Source of the DNA: Psychrobacter vallis
GTDB taxonomy: Bacteria > Pseudomonadota > Gammaproteobacteria > Pseudomonadales > Moraxellaceae
Reading direction: 5' to 3'
DNA: 64,000 nt
Assembly (NCBI RefSeq): GCF_904846715.1
Contig: NZ_CAJHBU010000014.1
Coordinates: forward strand, 1-64,000
Translations under genes and position numbers: made by a program
The notes under the pieces: generated by a model
What the model was told of the DNA's origin: nothing
The model's database searches: none
Seen by the model: the letters and a program-made list of their open reading frames with translations, nothing else
Shown here: positions 56,249-64,000 of the stretch, in pieces
How the letters are laid out: the number at the start of each line of letters is the position of its first letter
How positions within the stretch are numbered: position 1 is the first letter of the stretch

Positions 56249-57934
56249 ATGTATCAATATAATTACGCTGACCAAACCTTGGTAGAGGAACGAGTTGCGC
56301 AATTTCGCGACCAAACCGAACGGTTTTTGGCAGGTGAATTGCCAGAAGAACAGTTTTTACCGCTACGCCTGCAAAACGGTCTTTATATTCAACGTTATGC
56401 GCCAATGTTGCGCATTGCTATTCCTTATGGGTTACTTGCCAGTTACCAATTGCGCAAGTTGGCAGAAATTACCCGCAAATATGACAAAGGCTACGGGCAC
56501 TTTACCACGCGTACCAACATTCAGCTGAATTGGCCAAAACTCGAAGAAGTGCCAGATATTTTAGCGGAGCTGGCCACCGTACAGATGCATGCGATTCAGA
56601 CGTCAGGCAACTGTATTCGTAATACTACGACCGATCCTTATGCGGGTATTCATCAAGAAGAAATTGCCGATCCACGCCCCTATTGCGAGATTATTCGCCA
56701 GTGGTCAACCTTCCATCCTGAATTTGCTTTTTTGCCACGTAAATTTAAGATTGCTGTCGTTGGTACTGCCAATGACCGCGCTGCGACACAAGTACATGAT
56801 GTCGGACTGCACGTAAAAACCAATGACGAAGGCGAGCTTGGTTTTGAAGTGTTGGTTGGTGGCGGACTGGGTCGTACACCAGTGATTGGTAAGGTGATTA
56901 ATGAGTTCTTGCCGCGTCAGCATCTGCTAAGCTATTTGGATGCGATTCTACGCGTTTATAATCTACACGGTCGCCGCGATAATAAATATAAAGCCCGTAT
57001 CAAGATATTGGTCGAAAGCATGGGTGGCCCCGCCTTTGCTAAATTGGTCGATGCCGAATGGCAAGCGCATACCAAAGACGGCGCGCTTACCTTAACCGAT
57101 GCCAATTTTGCGACTGCCAGTAGCTTTTTCACTGAACCTGATTATGTAGCCTTTGACGCACTACAAACGCAGTCTGAATTGCAACAGCAACTCAATGCAG
57201 ATAAAGACTTTGCCAATTGGTATAACCAAAACACTGTGGCGCATAAAATCGCTGGCTATCGTGCGGTGGTGATTTCCTTAAAAGCGGGCTTGGTGGATGG
57301 TCGCTACGTGCCTTCAGGTGATGTTAGCGAATCACAAATGGATGCCTTAGCTGATCTTGCTGATAAATACAGTTTTGGAGAGCTTCGCGGTACTTATCAG
57401 CAGAACTTGGTATTTGCTGACGTGCAAGCTAATCATTTGTACGAGTTGTGGCAACAGCTGTCTGATCTACACTTGGCCCGCGCCAACATCAATACGCTAA
57501 CAGACATGATTGTTTGCCCAGGTTGGGACTATTGCTCACTGGCCAATGCCACCACTCATAATATCGCTGAGCAAATCGAAAAACAGTTTGATGATCTCGA
57601 CTATCTTTATGACTTGGGTGAGATTCGCCTCAATATGTCAGGCTGCATGAACGCCTGTGCGCATCACCATACAGGTGATATCGGTATCCTTGGTGTCGAT
57701 AAAAAGGGTGAGCATTGGTATCAAATCAGCCTTGGTGGCAACTCCAGTAACGATGCAAAAATCGGTAAGATATTGGGCAAAGCCGTACCAGCTGATGACG
57801 TAGCTGTTACCCTACAAAAAATATTAGACGTCTATTTAGAGCAGCGTGTGAGTAACGATAACGACGTAGAGCGCTTTGGTGATTTGGTCGATCGTGTTGG
57901 TATCGCCCCATTTAAGGAGAAGGTCTATGGGTAA
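56249..57934 (+). CDS. cysI: sulfite reductase hemoprotein
   Basis: 561 residues of the nitrite/sulfite reductase family. Paired ferredoxin-like and SiR domains are visible: YGHFTTRTNIQLNW and QTSGNCIRNTTTDPYAG in the first half, VGGGLGRTPVIG in the middle. The siroheme/[4Fe-4S] cysteines are in CPGWDYC and SGCMNACAHHHTGDIGILG. It reduces sulfite to sulfide by six electrons. The usual flavoprotein CysJ is absent here, so ferredoxin or another donor is likely. Its last eight bases overlap the DUF934 gene, which marks a coupled operon. Confidence 0.93.
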   Translation: MYQYNYADQTLVEERVAQFRDQTERFLAGELPEEQFLPLRLQNGLYIQRYAPMLRIAIPYGLLASYQLRKLAEITRKYDKGYGHFTTRTNIQLNWPKLEEVPDILAELATVQMHAIQTSGNCIRNTTTDPYAGIHQEEIADPRPYCEIIRQWSTFHPEFAFLPRKFKIAVVGTANDRAATQVHDVGLHVKTNDEGELGFEVLVGGGLGRTPVIGKVINEFLPRQHLLSYLDAILRVYNLHGRRDNKYKARIKILVESMGGPAFAKLVDAEWQAHTKDGALTLTDANFATASSFFTEPDYVAFDALQTQSELQQQLNADKDFANWYNQNTVAHKIAGYRAVVISLKAGLVDGRYVPSGDVSESQMDALADLADKYSFGELRGTYQQNLVFADVQANHLYELWQQLSDLHLARANINTLTDMIVCPGWDYCSLANATTHNIAEQIEKQFDDLDYLYDLGEIRLNMSGCMNACAHHHTGDIGILGVDKKGEHWYQISLGGNSSNDAKIGKILGKAVPADDVAVTLQKILDVYLEQRVSNDNDVERFGDLVDRVGIAPFKEKVYG

Positions 57935-58523
57935 TCATCATGTATTAAACAGCGATGGTATCGATATCAGTCAAGACGACACATGGTTGGCCCTGAGCAC
58001 CAATGAGGTGCCCGATGGCATTGCCCTAACCCATATATCATTACTTGAGCTGCTGCAAAAACAAGAAAAGCTTGAGATTGTTTTGCCGTTTGCTGATTTG
58101 CTCGAGAATGAAGGAAAAATAGCTGGCGGGCTATTACAACAAGTACGTGAACTGGTTAGCCAACATGCCAGCCGTATCGGCGTTTGGGTGACATCTGATA
58201 GCGATACCGATGTGTTGGCTGGCTTGCCTGAGTTTTTATTACAGCAAGACTTAATCGTCATTCATGTCCCCACCTTTACTGATGGTCGCGGCTTTAGTTA
58301 TGCCCAAACGCTACGTCAAATCGGCTATCAGGGTGAGATTCGCATGGCAGGCAAGTTTGGTCGTGATCAAATTGCCTACCTGTTGCGTGTGGGTGTCGAT
58401 AGCTTTGTGCTCAGTGAGCATGATATGCATTCTATCTCCGATATCAGTCAAGCCTTTAACGCGCTTGCCAGCAGTTACGATGGTCGAGATGCCTCAGCGT
58501 TACCAATGTTCTCAAACGTTTAG
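57927..58523 (+). CDS. DUF934 protein of the sulfite reductase operon
   Basis: 198 residues from the ATG at 57927 (AAGGAGAAGG upstream, overlapping the cysI end). It matches the DUF934 family usually found next to cysI in proteobacteria: FADLLENEGKIAGGLLQQ, then DGRGFSYAQTLRQIGYQGEIRMAGKFGRDQ. It is cytosolic. An accessory role in electron supply to, or assembly of, the sulfite reductase has been suggested by context; no catalytic motif is evident. Confidence 0.88.
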   Translation: MGNHHVLNSDGIDISQDDTWLALSTNEVPDGIALTHISLLELLQKQEKLEIVLPFADLLENEGKIAGGLLQQVRELVSQHASRIGVWVTSDSDTDVLAGLPEFLLQQDLIVIHVPTFTDGRGFSYAQTLRQIGYQGEIRMAGKFGRDQIAYLLRVGVDSFVLSEHDMHSISDISQAFNALASSYDGRDASALPMFSNV

Positions 58524-58602
58524 TACGTATTGCTATGAACCAATTTTTATAAAACTTTTATTCTTACTACCTTTTATATGAACCATTATTAAGGAATATA
58601 TT

Positions 58603-59241
58603 ATGAGCCAATTACACCCAAATCTAGATATCGATCAAGCCAACCAAGAACTACAAGGCAAGTCGCCAGAAGAAATCGTCGCGTGGGCATTGACTCAAGC
58701 AAAAAACCCAATTATCACCACCAATTTCCGCCCTTACGAGTCAGCGATATTGCATTTGGTCGCCAAGCAACGTCCTGACATTACCGTATTGTGGGTTGAT
58801 TCAGGCTATAACACTGATGCCACCTATCAGTTTGCCAATAAGGTCATCCGTGATTTGAACTTAAACGTTGTCACGTACATTCCTAAGCAAACGGCTGCGC
58901 ATCGTGATTCGACCATGAACGGTATCCCAGGTATCGACAATCCACAGCACGATGCGTTCACTGATCAGGTAAAACTTGAGCCATTCCGCCGTGCCTTAGA
59001 TGAATTAAAGCCTGACGTTTGGTTTAATGCGATTCGCAAAGATCAAACAGAGTTCCGCCAAGGTCTTGACGTGCTTAGTTTGTCAAAAGATGGTGTCTTA
59101 AAAGTAGCGCCGTTGTTCGAAAAAACAGATGCTGATTTGGATATTTATCTTGAAGAGCACAACTTGCCAAATGAGTTTGATTACTTTGATCCAACTAAAG
59201 TAGAAGAAAGCCGTGAATGTGGTTTGCATACGCAGTTGTAG
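58603..59241 (+). CDS. cysH: phosphoadenylyl-sulfate reductase-type CysH
   Basis: 212 residues, shorter than E. coli CysH (244). PP-loop fold: ITTNFRPYESAILHLVAKQ and VLWVDSGYNTDATYQFA. The catalytic cysteine Cys206 lies in the C-terminal ECGLH motif. The CC...CxxC [4Fe-4S] ligands of assimilatory APS reductases are absent, which points to PAPS as substrate and thioredoxin as reductant. No APS kinase (cysC) is seen in this window. It follows DUF934 by 79 bases and is closed by two terminators. Confidence 0.9.
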   Translation: MSQLHPNLDIDQANQELQGKSPEEIVAWALTQAKNPIITTNFRPYESAILHLVAKQRPDITVLWVDSGYNTDATYQFANKVIRDLNLNVVTYIPKQTAAHRDSTMNGIPGIDNPQHDAFTDQVKLEPFRRALDELKPDVWFNAIRKDQTEFRQGLDVLSLSKDGVLKVAPLFEKTDADLDIYLEEHNLPNEFDYFDPTKVEESRECGLHTQL

Positions 59242-59270
59242 ACAAACACCGAGCAATCAACAGTTTTAAG

Positions 59271-59310
59271 AAAAAAGAAGCGCTGACATTAAAATCACCG
59301 CTTCTTTTTT
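59271..59310 (+). terminator. intrinsic terminator after cysH
   Basis: AAAAAAGAAGCG ... CGCTTCTTTTTT, a perfect 12-bp stem, 30 bases past the stop codon. Confidence 0.9.
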
Positions 59311-59346
59311 GCATTTGGTATTGCCCATCTGATTTAAATAAGACAT

Positions 59347-59384
59347 AAAAAGTAATATTTTCAAAAAATCAGAGATTACTTTTT
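59347..59384. terminator. second hairpin/terminator after cysH
   Basis: AAAAAGTAAT ... ATTACTTTTT stem with flanking T-run, back to back with the previous terminator. Confidence 0.6.
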
Positions 59385-59506
59385 ACGTTTTATCGTATAA
59401 CATTGAGTCACTTTATGGCTTATCTTCAAAACCTGCACGTCATTGACCCATTTTTTACGTTAAACAATGAATGATGTTGTCGCCTTCATCAATATGGATA
59501 TCTGTT

Positions 59507-60457
59507 ATGCGCTCTATAAAAAAAATCAATTCACTCTACGAAAAGCTTCATGATAAATTGCCTTCAGTAGGCAAAGCCGCCTCTTTTTTGACAGGCGCTG
59601 GTGTCCTCACTGCCAATAGTATGGCCGTTGGTCTACCCATCTGGACTTTGGGCGCTGCTAAAGTATTGACCGGATCAAAGCTCGCTGACGATGCCTTGGT
59701 TGAGATTACCAAATACTGGATTAATAGTAATAATGCCGTGATTGACCATGCGCTACCCCATAAAGACTGGCGCATCAACCTTCCTGAAGACCTTAGCGAA
59801 GACAAGCAATATCTGCTGGTCAGTAACCATCAGTCTTGGGTCGATACCAGTATTGTGCAATACATAAGCCAAGACAGGTTGCCTTTAACGCGGTTCTTTA
59901 CTAAGTTTAATTTGATTTATATTCCCGTTATCGGCCAAGCCTTTTACTTCTTAGACTTCCCAATGATTAAGCGCTTTTCTCCCAAAGCGATGGCGAAGAA
60001 CTCAGAACTTAAAAATAAAAATTTAATTGAGGCTAAGCGCGCGTGTCGTCAATTAAAAAACAAACCTTTTGCCCTACTCAACTATTTAGAAGGGACGCGT
60101 TTTACTGCAGAAAAACACGACAAGCAAGGATCACCTTATCAGCATTTATTAAAACCACGAGCTGGCGGTTTGTCATTAGCGATCAATGCGCTGGGCGAGC
60201 AACTAGACTCGATCTTAGACGTCACTATCGTATATCCCGATGGCACGCCTGACTATGATGATTTATGGAAAGGCAATATTCGCCGTTTGGGCGTCGATGT
60301 GACACGTTTGGAGATACCCGATGCGTTATTTGCGGCGATTATGGATGGCGGTTATGACCGTGATGAAGCCACCAAAAAGATGATGTTTGATTGGTTAGAG
60401 GACATTTGGCAACAAAAAGATGCACGTATTACTAAGATGCTGAGTGAGTTTGCGTAA
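59507..60457 (+). CDS. YihG-like lysophospholipid acyltransferase
   Basis: 316 residues from the ATG at 59507; an in-frame ATG at 59471 is possible. PlsC-family motifs: NHQSWVD (HX4D motif I), the FTKFNLIYIPVIG block (motif II) and NYLEGTRFTAEKHDKQ (motif III, EGTR). One N-terminal hydrophobic segment (about 17-45) anchors it to the inner membrane. It resembles E. coli YihG and transfers acyl chains to lysophosphatidic acid or related lipids. It has its own promoter, isolated from cysH by two terminators. Confidence 0.88.
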   Translation: MRSIKKINSLYEKLHDKLPSVGKAASFLTGAGVLTANSMAVGLPIWTLGAAKVLTGSKLADDALVEITKYWINSNNAVIDHALPHKDWRINLPEDLSEDKQYLLVSNHQSWVDTSIVQYISQDRLPLTRFFTKFNLIYIPVIGQAFYFLDFPMIKRFSPKAMAKNSELKNKNLIEAKRACRQLKNKPFALLNYLEGTRFTAEKHDKQGSPYQHLLKPRAGGLSLAINALGEQLDSILDVTIVYPDGTPDYDDLWKGNIRRLGVDVTRLEIPDALFAAIMDGGYDRDEATKKMMFDWLEDIWQQKDARITKMLSEFA

Positions 60458-60505
60458 ACAGTTGGTAGTGGTTAAATAGTGTTTATTTTTTGGCCAAGAT
60501 CTACA

Positions 60506-60870
60506 CTATTTTGTCACTTTCACCTCGATATTGTACTTTTTTCAAATTGTTTCCCAGTAAAATTCGTGCCGTAGGTGTTTTCTGATATATAAACGCTTAT
60601 AGGATCGAGCGTAGTAGGCAGACCATTAATTGTCAGGTTATTATAGTCGTCTCGACCACTTTCTCTAATTTTAGGAGTAATCTTAAAATTAGCATCTGAA
60701 GAGGTTCAATGAAAGGTTATGTCATCAACCGCTGAATTTATTATTTCTATATTTGCCTCATAAGGCTGATTAAGGTAAGCGTCAGGCAATCTATTAGGTG
60801 ATACTTTCACAGGATCGCTGCATCCTATTACTAGCAAGGAAATAAATGGAAGCATTAAATTCCTATTCAT
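60506..60870 (-). pseudogene. decayed second copy of the effector-immunity lipoprotein gene
   Basis: Translated from 60870, it reads ISLLVIGCSDPVKVSPNRLP and YLNQPYEANIEI, closely matching the intact lipoprotein gene just upstream. It meets an in-frame TGA after DDITFH, then continues in frame with SDANFKITPKIRESG and YGTNFTGKQFEK. It shifts at an A-run where one A restores a KKYNIEV tail like the paralogue. It therefore has one nonsense and one frameshift lesion. It is 14 bases downstream of the intact copy, which implies tandem duplication followed by decay. Confidence 0.8.
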
Positions 60871-60884
60871 CATATGATGTCCAT

Positions 60885-61250
60885 TTATTTACTGGGCATC
60901 ACTTCAATCGTATATTTTTTTTCAAATTGTTTACCAGGGAAATTGGTTCCATATGTATCTCCTGCAATATAAATATAGATAGGATTTGATGTTGTAGGTG
61001 TGCCAGTAACGGTCAAAAGGTTATAATCTTTATAGCCTCCCTCTGCAATACTTGGAATAATTATAAAATTAGCATCAGACACTTCAGAGTAAAAACCAAC
61101 TCCAACCACCACACCGCCTGAAATATCTATATTCGTCTCATAAGGCTGATTTAGGTAAGCATCAGGCAATCTATCAGGCGATACTTTCACAGGATCGCTG
61201 CATCCTATTACTAACAAGCTTGACACAAATATTATATATTTTTTTATCAT
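60885..61250 (-). CDS. lipoprotein, probable immunity protein of a PAAR-linked effector
   Basis: 121 residues from the ATG at 61250, separated from the effector stop codon by a single base (TAA-A-ATG). The lipobox VIGC ends a short signal, so the mature protein is a membrane-anchored periplasmic lipoprotein of about 105 residues, predominantly beta. No family recognised. An envelope-located immunity protein fits a cell-wall or periplasm-acting effector delivered by type VI secretion. The function is inferred from position and localisation only. A degenerate paralogue follows. Confidence 0.68.
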   Translation of the reverse strand: MIKKYIIFVSSLLVIGCSDPVKVSPDRLPDAYLNQPYETNIDISGGVVVGVGFYSEVSDANFIIIPSIAEGGYKDYNLLTVTGTPTTSNPIYIYIAGDTYGTNFPGKQFEKKYTIEVMPSK

Positions 61251-61251
61251 T

Positions 61252-62091
61252 TTATTTTCCAATCACAATCGCTTGAAAATGGTATTTTTGAAATTCTGCG
61301 AAACTCAAGTTCAATTTTATAGGTCTGGCTATTTCTCCCCATGTAAATAATTTTAGCTTGACAGTATCAGAGGATTTTATGTCAGTCCTTATAGGGATGC
61401 CGTCACTATTGCGTAGCTGGTCAGTCCACATTACCCAATGGTTAGGGAGATTAACAGTAGGTAAGTTTTGCCCTGAAATAAACCCAGAGTTTACCAAAGA
61501 AATAACATGATAATTAGGGTTACTCTGATAGCTGTTTATTTTTATGATGTTTGTTGGTCTATCTAAAACGAATGTTTCAACGTGTCGATAGCCAGCTTTT
61601 TTAAACCAATCGATCATATCTACTGGCAAAGTAATTCCTGCTGCTTGGTCGAACGGTGAACTATAAGTCATAATATTATTAGTTGAGTCTCGTAGGCTTG
61701 CCAAGGTCATCCAGTCAATAGCTAAGATTCTTAATTCCTCTTTCTTCTTGAATAAATCTTTAGGGTTTTTTGTCCGTGCACTTGGCTCAATTTTCAAATC
61801 ATTGATCGTTGTCTTACCATCTCTCCAAAGTTCTGCTACCGCCTGTTTATATAATTTAGGATGATCGATAAGTAAGCAATAAAAAAGAGTGGCAGGTCCA
61901 CACAGAGAAGATGCCCCTTGAGTAGGAAATGTCTTAAGAGCCAATCTATTCACAAGCTCTTTATTCACTTTCGCTGCGGTAAAGGGATCTTTTGGGTTAT
62001 TTAAAGGATGTTGCCGCGATATAAAAGGTCTTGGCGTAATCTTGGTAGAGCTATCTCCGCCTTTCATATTGCCGCTAGTGCTATTGCTCAT
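61252..62091 (-). CDS. probable type VI effector with papain/C39-like cysteine hydrolase features
   Basis: 279 residues from the ATG at 62091, which overlaps the PAAR stop codon (ATGA) and has GGGAG seven bases upstream. No signal peptide. Cys64 in GASSLCGPATLFYCLL sits at the start of a helix, as in papain-like and C39 peptidases or amidases. His218 in PNHWVMWTD sits in a strand preceded by YHVISLVNSG. This Cys/His arrangement suggests a peptidoglycan amidase or peptidase, but I do not recognise a named Tae family. Sandwiched between a PAAR protein and a lipoprotein, it has the classic cargo position. Confidence 0.68.
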   Translation of the reverse strand: MSNSTSGNMKGGDSSTKITPRPFISRQHPLNNPKDPFTAAKVNKELVNRLALKTFPTQGASSLCGPATLFYCLLIDHPKLYKQAVAELWRDGKTTINDLKIEPSARTKNPKDLFKKKEELRILAIDWMTLASLRDSTNNIMTYSSPFDQAAGITLPVDMIDWFKKAGYRHVETFVLDRPTNIIKINSYQSNPNYHVISLVNSGFISGQNLPTVNLPNHWVMWTDQLRNSDGIPIRTDIKSSDTVKLKLFTWGEIARPIKLNLSFAEFQKYHFQAIVIGK

Positions 62092-62633
62092 TCGAACGCT
62101 CCCAAACCTTGTTGCCACTCTAAATCTAGTTTGACTTCAATTTCATCATCGGTGTCAGAATAAAAACGCTCCGTCCAGCCCTCTTCATCTGTAACACCTT
62201 GATAGGTCTGGCCACTCTGCTTATTTTTGGCAGTGTAATTGAAGTTGACATAAGGCATATCATCATCGTCTAAAAACTGAAAAGCGGTATTGTATCTACT
62301 CATGACCTTATTAGCATAATCCTGAGCTGCTTCTTTAATACTTTCCGATTGCTCAATACCCATCACTTCAAAATCTGACTCACAAAAAGATTGCTGAACT
62401 GCGATCAATTTAGCACCGCAGCTGGTCACATCTCCTGCCCGTGCGATTGGTGCGCCATCTACGATAAAAGAAGCATCTCCTGTTAGAATGGTGGTGACCT
62501 TTTTGCATTTTTTACATATCACCTTATCGCCCATGCGAGCGACTTGAACGCCGTTGTGCGTGGTATGCGGTGAACCTGTAATGACCTTGCCGCCATGAGT
62601 GGTCTTTGCACCCACGGTGATATAAGCTGCCAT
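62088..62633 (-). CDS. PAAR-domain protein with TTR-like extension
   Basis: 181 residues. Residues 1-90 form a PAAR domain (TTHGGKVITGSPHTTHNG, ARMGDKVICKKC, DGAPIARAGDVTSCGAKLI) that tips the type VI secretion VgrG spike. It has Cys and His residues for the metal at the apex. The C-terminal ~75 residues (YVNFNYTAKNKQSGQTYQGV, TDEEGWTERFYS) look like the transthyretin-like adaptor often found on cargo-loading PAAR proteins. Translation is coupled to the effector gene. No T6SS structural genes are in the window, so this is an orphan cassette fed by a secretion system elsewhere. Confidence 0.88.
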   Translation of the reverse strand: MAAYITVGAKTTHGGKVITGSPHTTHNGVQVARMGDKVICKKCKKVTTILTGDASFIVDGAPIARAGDVTSCGAKLIAVQQSFCESDFEVMGIEQSESIKEAAQDYANKVMSRYNTAFQFLDDDDMPYVNFNYTAKNKQSGQTYQGVTDEEGWTERFYSDTDDEIEVKLDLEWQQGLGAFE

Positions 62634-62852
62634 GGTCTTATCCTAAACTGCCTATTTTAAAACTGATACTATCATATAAAGTCATTAGCAAACAATTATC
62701 TATTTTTATAAATTTACTATTCCGCTTTTCAGCAAAAACTGTCATTATCATGTCAAAAACGAATATACTAATGCCAATTCACTACGTGAGCGTGCGCCTG
62801 TGATACCTCATAATGAGAATACATTTACATTGACTGAATAACTGGTGATGCT

Positions 62853-64000
62853 ATGAACACCTTCCCGCTATTTTTTAAACTAGAAGACCGCAAAGTGCTT
62901 ATCGTGGGCGGCGGTGAAGTGGCGCTGCGTAAAGCTGATTTACTCAGCCGTGCAGGGGCTTGTATCACTATTCTTGCACCAGATATTAGTCACGAGATAC
63001 AAGAGCTGTTAAGTGATAGCAAGCACGAACTGATTTATGAGAATTATGATAAAGCGCATATGTCAGGCTCGCGCGTTATCATTGCAGCGACCGATGATGA
63101 GACCCTAAACCATCAAATTCATGCCGACGCCACTGATCTGAATATTCCCGTAAACGTGGTCGATACCCCTCCTTTATGCGATTTTATTTTTCCAGCGATT
63201 ATAGATCGCAATCCCATTGTGATTGGTATCTCATCCAATGGCAAAGCGCCTGTGCTCGCCCGTCTATTGCGTGCACGTCTTGAGACATTGATCCCGCAGG
63301 GTTATGGAAAATTGGCCAAGCTTGCTGGCGATTTTCGCGCTGAAGTCAAAGCCAAAATTCCGACTTTGACTGGACGTCGGCAGTTTTGGGAGCGCGCATT
63401 TGAAGGTCAAGTCAGTCAGCTGATGTTTGCTGGTAATGAAAAAGAGGCGGCCGCACAACTGCAAGCTGACTTAGATAGTACAGCGGCCGCCATTCACAAA
63501 AAAAATGACGCTGAACCAGTAGCAAAAGAAGCCCCTACGATCAATCCTATAATGTCAGATGAGTCTATAGAAGAGGCGTCGGCGGTGGGAGAAGTATATA
63601 TTGTGGGTGCAGGCCCAGGCGATCCCGAGCTCCTCACTTTTAAAGCGCTGCGTTTGATGCAGCAAGCAGATATTGTTTATTATGATGCGCTGGTATCACC
63701 GCAAGTATTAGATCTATGCCGCCGTGACGCTGACAAAGTGTTCGTCGGCAAAAAACGCAGCAACCATACAGTCGCACAGCTTGGTATCAATGAATTATTG
63801 GTTAATAGTGCCAAAGAAGGTCGGCGTGTGGTGCGCCTAAAAGGTGGCGATCCGTTCATCTTTGGACGTGGTGGCGAAGAGATTGAAAGTCTGCGCGCAC
63901 ATGGTGTCCCTTATCAGGTCGTACCCGGCATCACCGCTGCCAATGCCGCTGCCAGCTATGCAGGAATTCCGCTAACCCACCGTGATCATTCGCAGTCAGT
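62853..64000 (+). CDS. cysG: siroheme synthase CysG (3' end beyond window)
   Basis: 382 codons are visible before the window ends, with no stop. It opens MNTFPLFFKLEDRKVLIVGG, the NAD-binding precorrin-2 dehydrogenase/ferrochelatase domain (GEVALRKADLL, DTPPLCDFIFPAII, ISSNGKAPVLARLLR). From about residue 245 the SAM-dependent uroporphyrinogen III methyltransferase begins (EVYIVGAGPGDPELLTFKAL, VRLKGGDPFIFGRGGEE, VVPGITAANAAASYAGIPLT). The linker between domains is unusually long and acidic/alanine-rich. It makes the siroheme required by CysI, which fits its place at the end of the sulfur-assimilation region. Confidence 0.93.
   Translation, partial: MNTFPLFFKLEDRKVLIVGGGEVALRKADLLSRAGACITILAPDISHEIQELLSDSKHELIYENYDKAHMSGSRVIIAATDDETLNHQIHADATDLNIPVNVVDTPPLCDFIFPAIIDRNPIVIGISSNGKAPVLARLLRARLETLIPQGYGKLAKLAGDFRAEVKAKIPTLTGRRQFWERAFEGQVSQLMFAGNEKEAAAQLQADLDSTAAAIHKKNDAEPVAKEAPTINPIMSDESIEEASAVGEVYIVGAGPGDPELLTFKALRLMQQADIVYYDALVSPQVLDLCRRDADKVFVGKKRSNHTVAQLGINELLVNSAKEGRRVVRLKGGDPFIFGRGGEEIESLRAHGVPYQVVPGITAANAAASYAGIPLTHRDHSQS

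Noticed and set aside
61252..62118. Longer effector start at 62118
   Set aside because: It would overlap the PAAR gene by 31 bases and lacks a ribosome-binding site, whereas the ATGA overlap at 62091 has GGGAG at seven bases.
1..64000. CRISPR arrays, rRNA or tRNA genes, prophage or intact insertion sequences
   Set aside because: No regular spacer-repeat arrays, cloverleaf or rRNA sequence, integrase or transposase frames were seen on either strand.

Overview
The window looks like chromosome of a Psychrobacter-type gammaproteobacterium (Moraxellaceae). This is inferred from protein character and gene content: a met3-type ATP sulfurylase beside cysI/DUF934/cysH, paired bacterioferritins with Bfd, a fused ATP-grasp/alpha-E Anbu cluster, and an RGG-rich DEAD-box helicase. 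No rRNA, tRNA, CRISPR array, integrase or intact insertion sequence was seen.

Layout. 0.25-12.9 kb holds mixed metabolic and regulatory genes: an aberrant NRAMP-like transporter, two LysR regulators, a broken FAD oxidoreductase, a DUF2071 protein, a quinone-oxidoreductase-like MDR enzyme with a GST, two small exported proteins, MtfA, and a RhuM/Fic protein. 13.0-28.5 kb is the standout: a roughly 15 kb operon of four genes (BRCT/HEAT protein, 2586-residue WD40/HEAT protein, winged-helix/SWIM protein, retron-type reverse transcriptase). On the opposite strand, just upstream, lies a compact unit with every expected part of a retron msr-msd RNA gene: promoter, a1, TTAGC branch site, two msr hairpins, a long msd hairpin, a2 and an intrinsic terminator. 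The RT + ARM/HEAT + wH-SWIM combination matches what I know as type XIII retrons. The divergent RNA gene and the BRCT partner are the parts most likely to be new.

28.5-46.5 kb contains a TesA-like lipoprotein esterase, the Anbu proteasome-like cluster (ATP-grasp/alpha-E fusion, transglutaminase, Anbu), a short UvrA paralogue, an exported WG-repeat protein, a DUF819 membrane protein, a DEAD-box helicase, a DUF1176 protein, YghU and an MFS exporter. 46.6-48.9 kb is an iron-storage group: two bacterioferritins with complementary active-site losses, Bfd, Fur-like boxes and an ArsR-type regulator.

49-64 kb is mostly assimilatory sulfate reduction. Two sulfate-binding lipoproteins plus CysT, CysW and CysA import sulfate; Sat activates it; CysH and CysI (with DUF934) reduce it; CysG, cut by the window end, makes siroheme for CysI. 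Inserted between cysH and cysG are an acyltransferase and a type VI secretion-style PAAR / cysteine-peptidase-like effector / lipoprotein immunity cassette with a decayed second immunity copy.

The calls rest on reading the translations and DNA by eye. No database search, folding program or alignment was run.
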